Shown here piece after piece: positions 63,301-64,000 of a DNA stretch of 64,000 nucleotides. The notes below the pieces were generated by a model. The model saw nothing but the letters and a program-made list of their open reading frames with translations. It ran no database searches and was not told where the DNA came from. Position 1 is the stretch's first letter. Every line of letters begins with the position of its first letter. The position numbers and the translations under genes were made by a program. The stretch is from Phymorhynchus buccinoides (Eukaryota; Mollusca; Gastropoda; Neogastropoda; Raphitomidae), in assembly GCA_017654935.2 (NCBI GenBank), contig CM065699.1, forward strand, positions 2,711,014 through 2,775,013. Direction: 5' to 3'.

Positions 63301-64000
63301 AAGCGCGTGTTCTCCGTTTGTTCGCAATCTGATTCGCTGCTGTAATGGCGTTTGGTCTGGGCTGGCGTGCGTGTTGTAGGGGTCAAAGCCGTCAGAACTT
63401 GCCTCAACTTGGTTTGTTTCGACGGCTTTTTCTTCATAGTCGTCTTCTTTTTGGCTTGTTCCTTTTTTTCCTTCTTCTCAGTGGGTTGAGTGGGGGGGAT
63501 GGTCTCTGGGTCTTGGCTGGGGGAGGAGGTGGGCGTGGGAGAAATGGAGACAGACTGGCTGGTACCAGCCTCTTCTGTCTTCTGGGAGAGGGAGGGGTGG
63601 GAGTGAAAGGGGGGGAAACTGACGGGCTGCGAGCAGACTCGTCAGATTTCTGGGAGGGAGAGGGGGAGGGAGGGGCAGGGAGAGGGAGGTCGTTGATTTC
63701 TTCCTCAAAATTGACTGTGCAGTCAATCCGCTTATGGCCTGGCTGCATACAATTCAAACACACAATGGGGCTCATGCATTGAATTGCTGTGTTGTCAGGA
63801 AGCAGACATTTACTGCAGCGAACCCGACTCGTTGATTTCTTTTGTTCCTTGTGGTACAGGTCAGCTGTTGCACGGCCTATTTTCACATTCTTGGGAAGAG
63901 GTTGTTGTGGGACCGTGATGAAGGCAAAACGGCACCCTGTTTCCTACGTAGACAGAGAACCGTTTTTCTGCCTTGCCAGTTCCATTTGTATCTTGGACTG
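60333..64000 (-). mobile_element. L1/Tx1-like LINE, right copy
   Basis: ORF1 (at least 63,213-64,000) keeps both knuckles intact (CLNCMQPGHKRIDC). ORF2 starts at 62,266 and is broken by an A-run length change near 62,085, a second shift near 61,690 and a further break near 61,410. RT motifs NYRPITLTNTDYN and VGFVKGRN are visible, then the shared TGA, then ALDFAKAFD and ESCIHNG up to about 60,333. The RT active-site box is missing as in the left copy. Confidence 0.8.
62228..63200 (-). repeat. 122-bp repeat spanning the LINE ORF2 start, 8 units
   Basis: Eight tandem units, each with the ORF2 ATG and first codons on the minus strand. Two variants are interspersed: one with CGTTTCACTCATTGCATAGT, one with CGATTTACTCATTGCAGAGT. 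The left copy has three units. Confidence 0.93.

Larger units (their letters stand above)
56328..64000 (-). mobile_element. Right copy of composite retroelement block
   Basis: Collinear with 1-7,944 and in the same orientation. It lacks the hAT-type insertion of the left copy (empty site near 60,508) and has more units of the LINE repeat. It runs off the right edge. The left copy starts at the window edge, so it is unknown how much of 52.6-56.3 kb also belongs to the block. Confidence 0.85.

Overview
The window looks like nuclear DNA of an animal, most likely a mollusc and perhaps a marine gastropod. The evidence is a spliced host gene with GT-AG introns, L1/Tx1-type and CR1/L2-type LINEs, Ty3/gypsy-like gag genes, hAT and pogo-like MITEs, a tRNA-derived SINE, and dispersed repeats I associate with molluscan genomes. 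There is one 500-N scaffold gap (21,959-22,458). Some stretches are visibly noisy, so single-base frameshifts need care.

Layout. 1-7,944 and 56,328-64,000 are two direct copies of one composite block in which every element points to the minus strand: remnants of three gypsy-like gag genes (A nested in B; C with a Tyr/Gln-rich repeat), two putative LTRs, and an L1/Tx1-like LINE whose reverse transcriptase stops where gag C begins. 8,440-12,870 holds two decayed minus-strand genes of mobile-element type, one tyrosine-recombinase-like and one MULE-like. 12,871-25,446 is intergenic or upstream intron: minisatellites, MITEs, SINEs, the gap and a DIRS-like fragment. 25,447-44,411 is the one recognisable host gene, DUS2 (tRNA-dihydrouridine synthase 2), plus strand, 12 exons; the N-terminal exons were not found. 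44,412-52,570 is 3' flank with minisatellites, two LINE fragments and a duplicated THAP-like fragment. 52,576-55,660 is a decayed member of a large uncharacterised invertebrate family, and 55,790-56,074 an aspartic-protease fragment.

The main observation is how the tandem repeats arise. In almost every recognisable gene here, host or mobile, a short coding piece, often including a splice site or a start codon, has been amplified into a 27-139 bp tandem array. Seven of the 12 visible DUS2 exons have such arrays. So do the LINE ORF2 start, a hAT-like zinc-finger module, the MULE-like gene (three times), the tyrosine-recombinase-like gene, the uncharacterised family and gag C. The literal DUS2 reading frame carries two +1 shifts at A-runs, which may be assembly errors or may mean a pseudogene.
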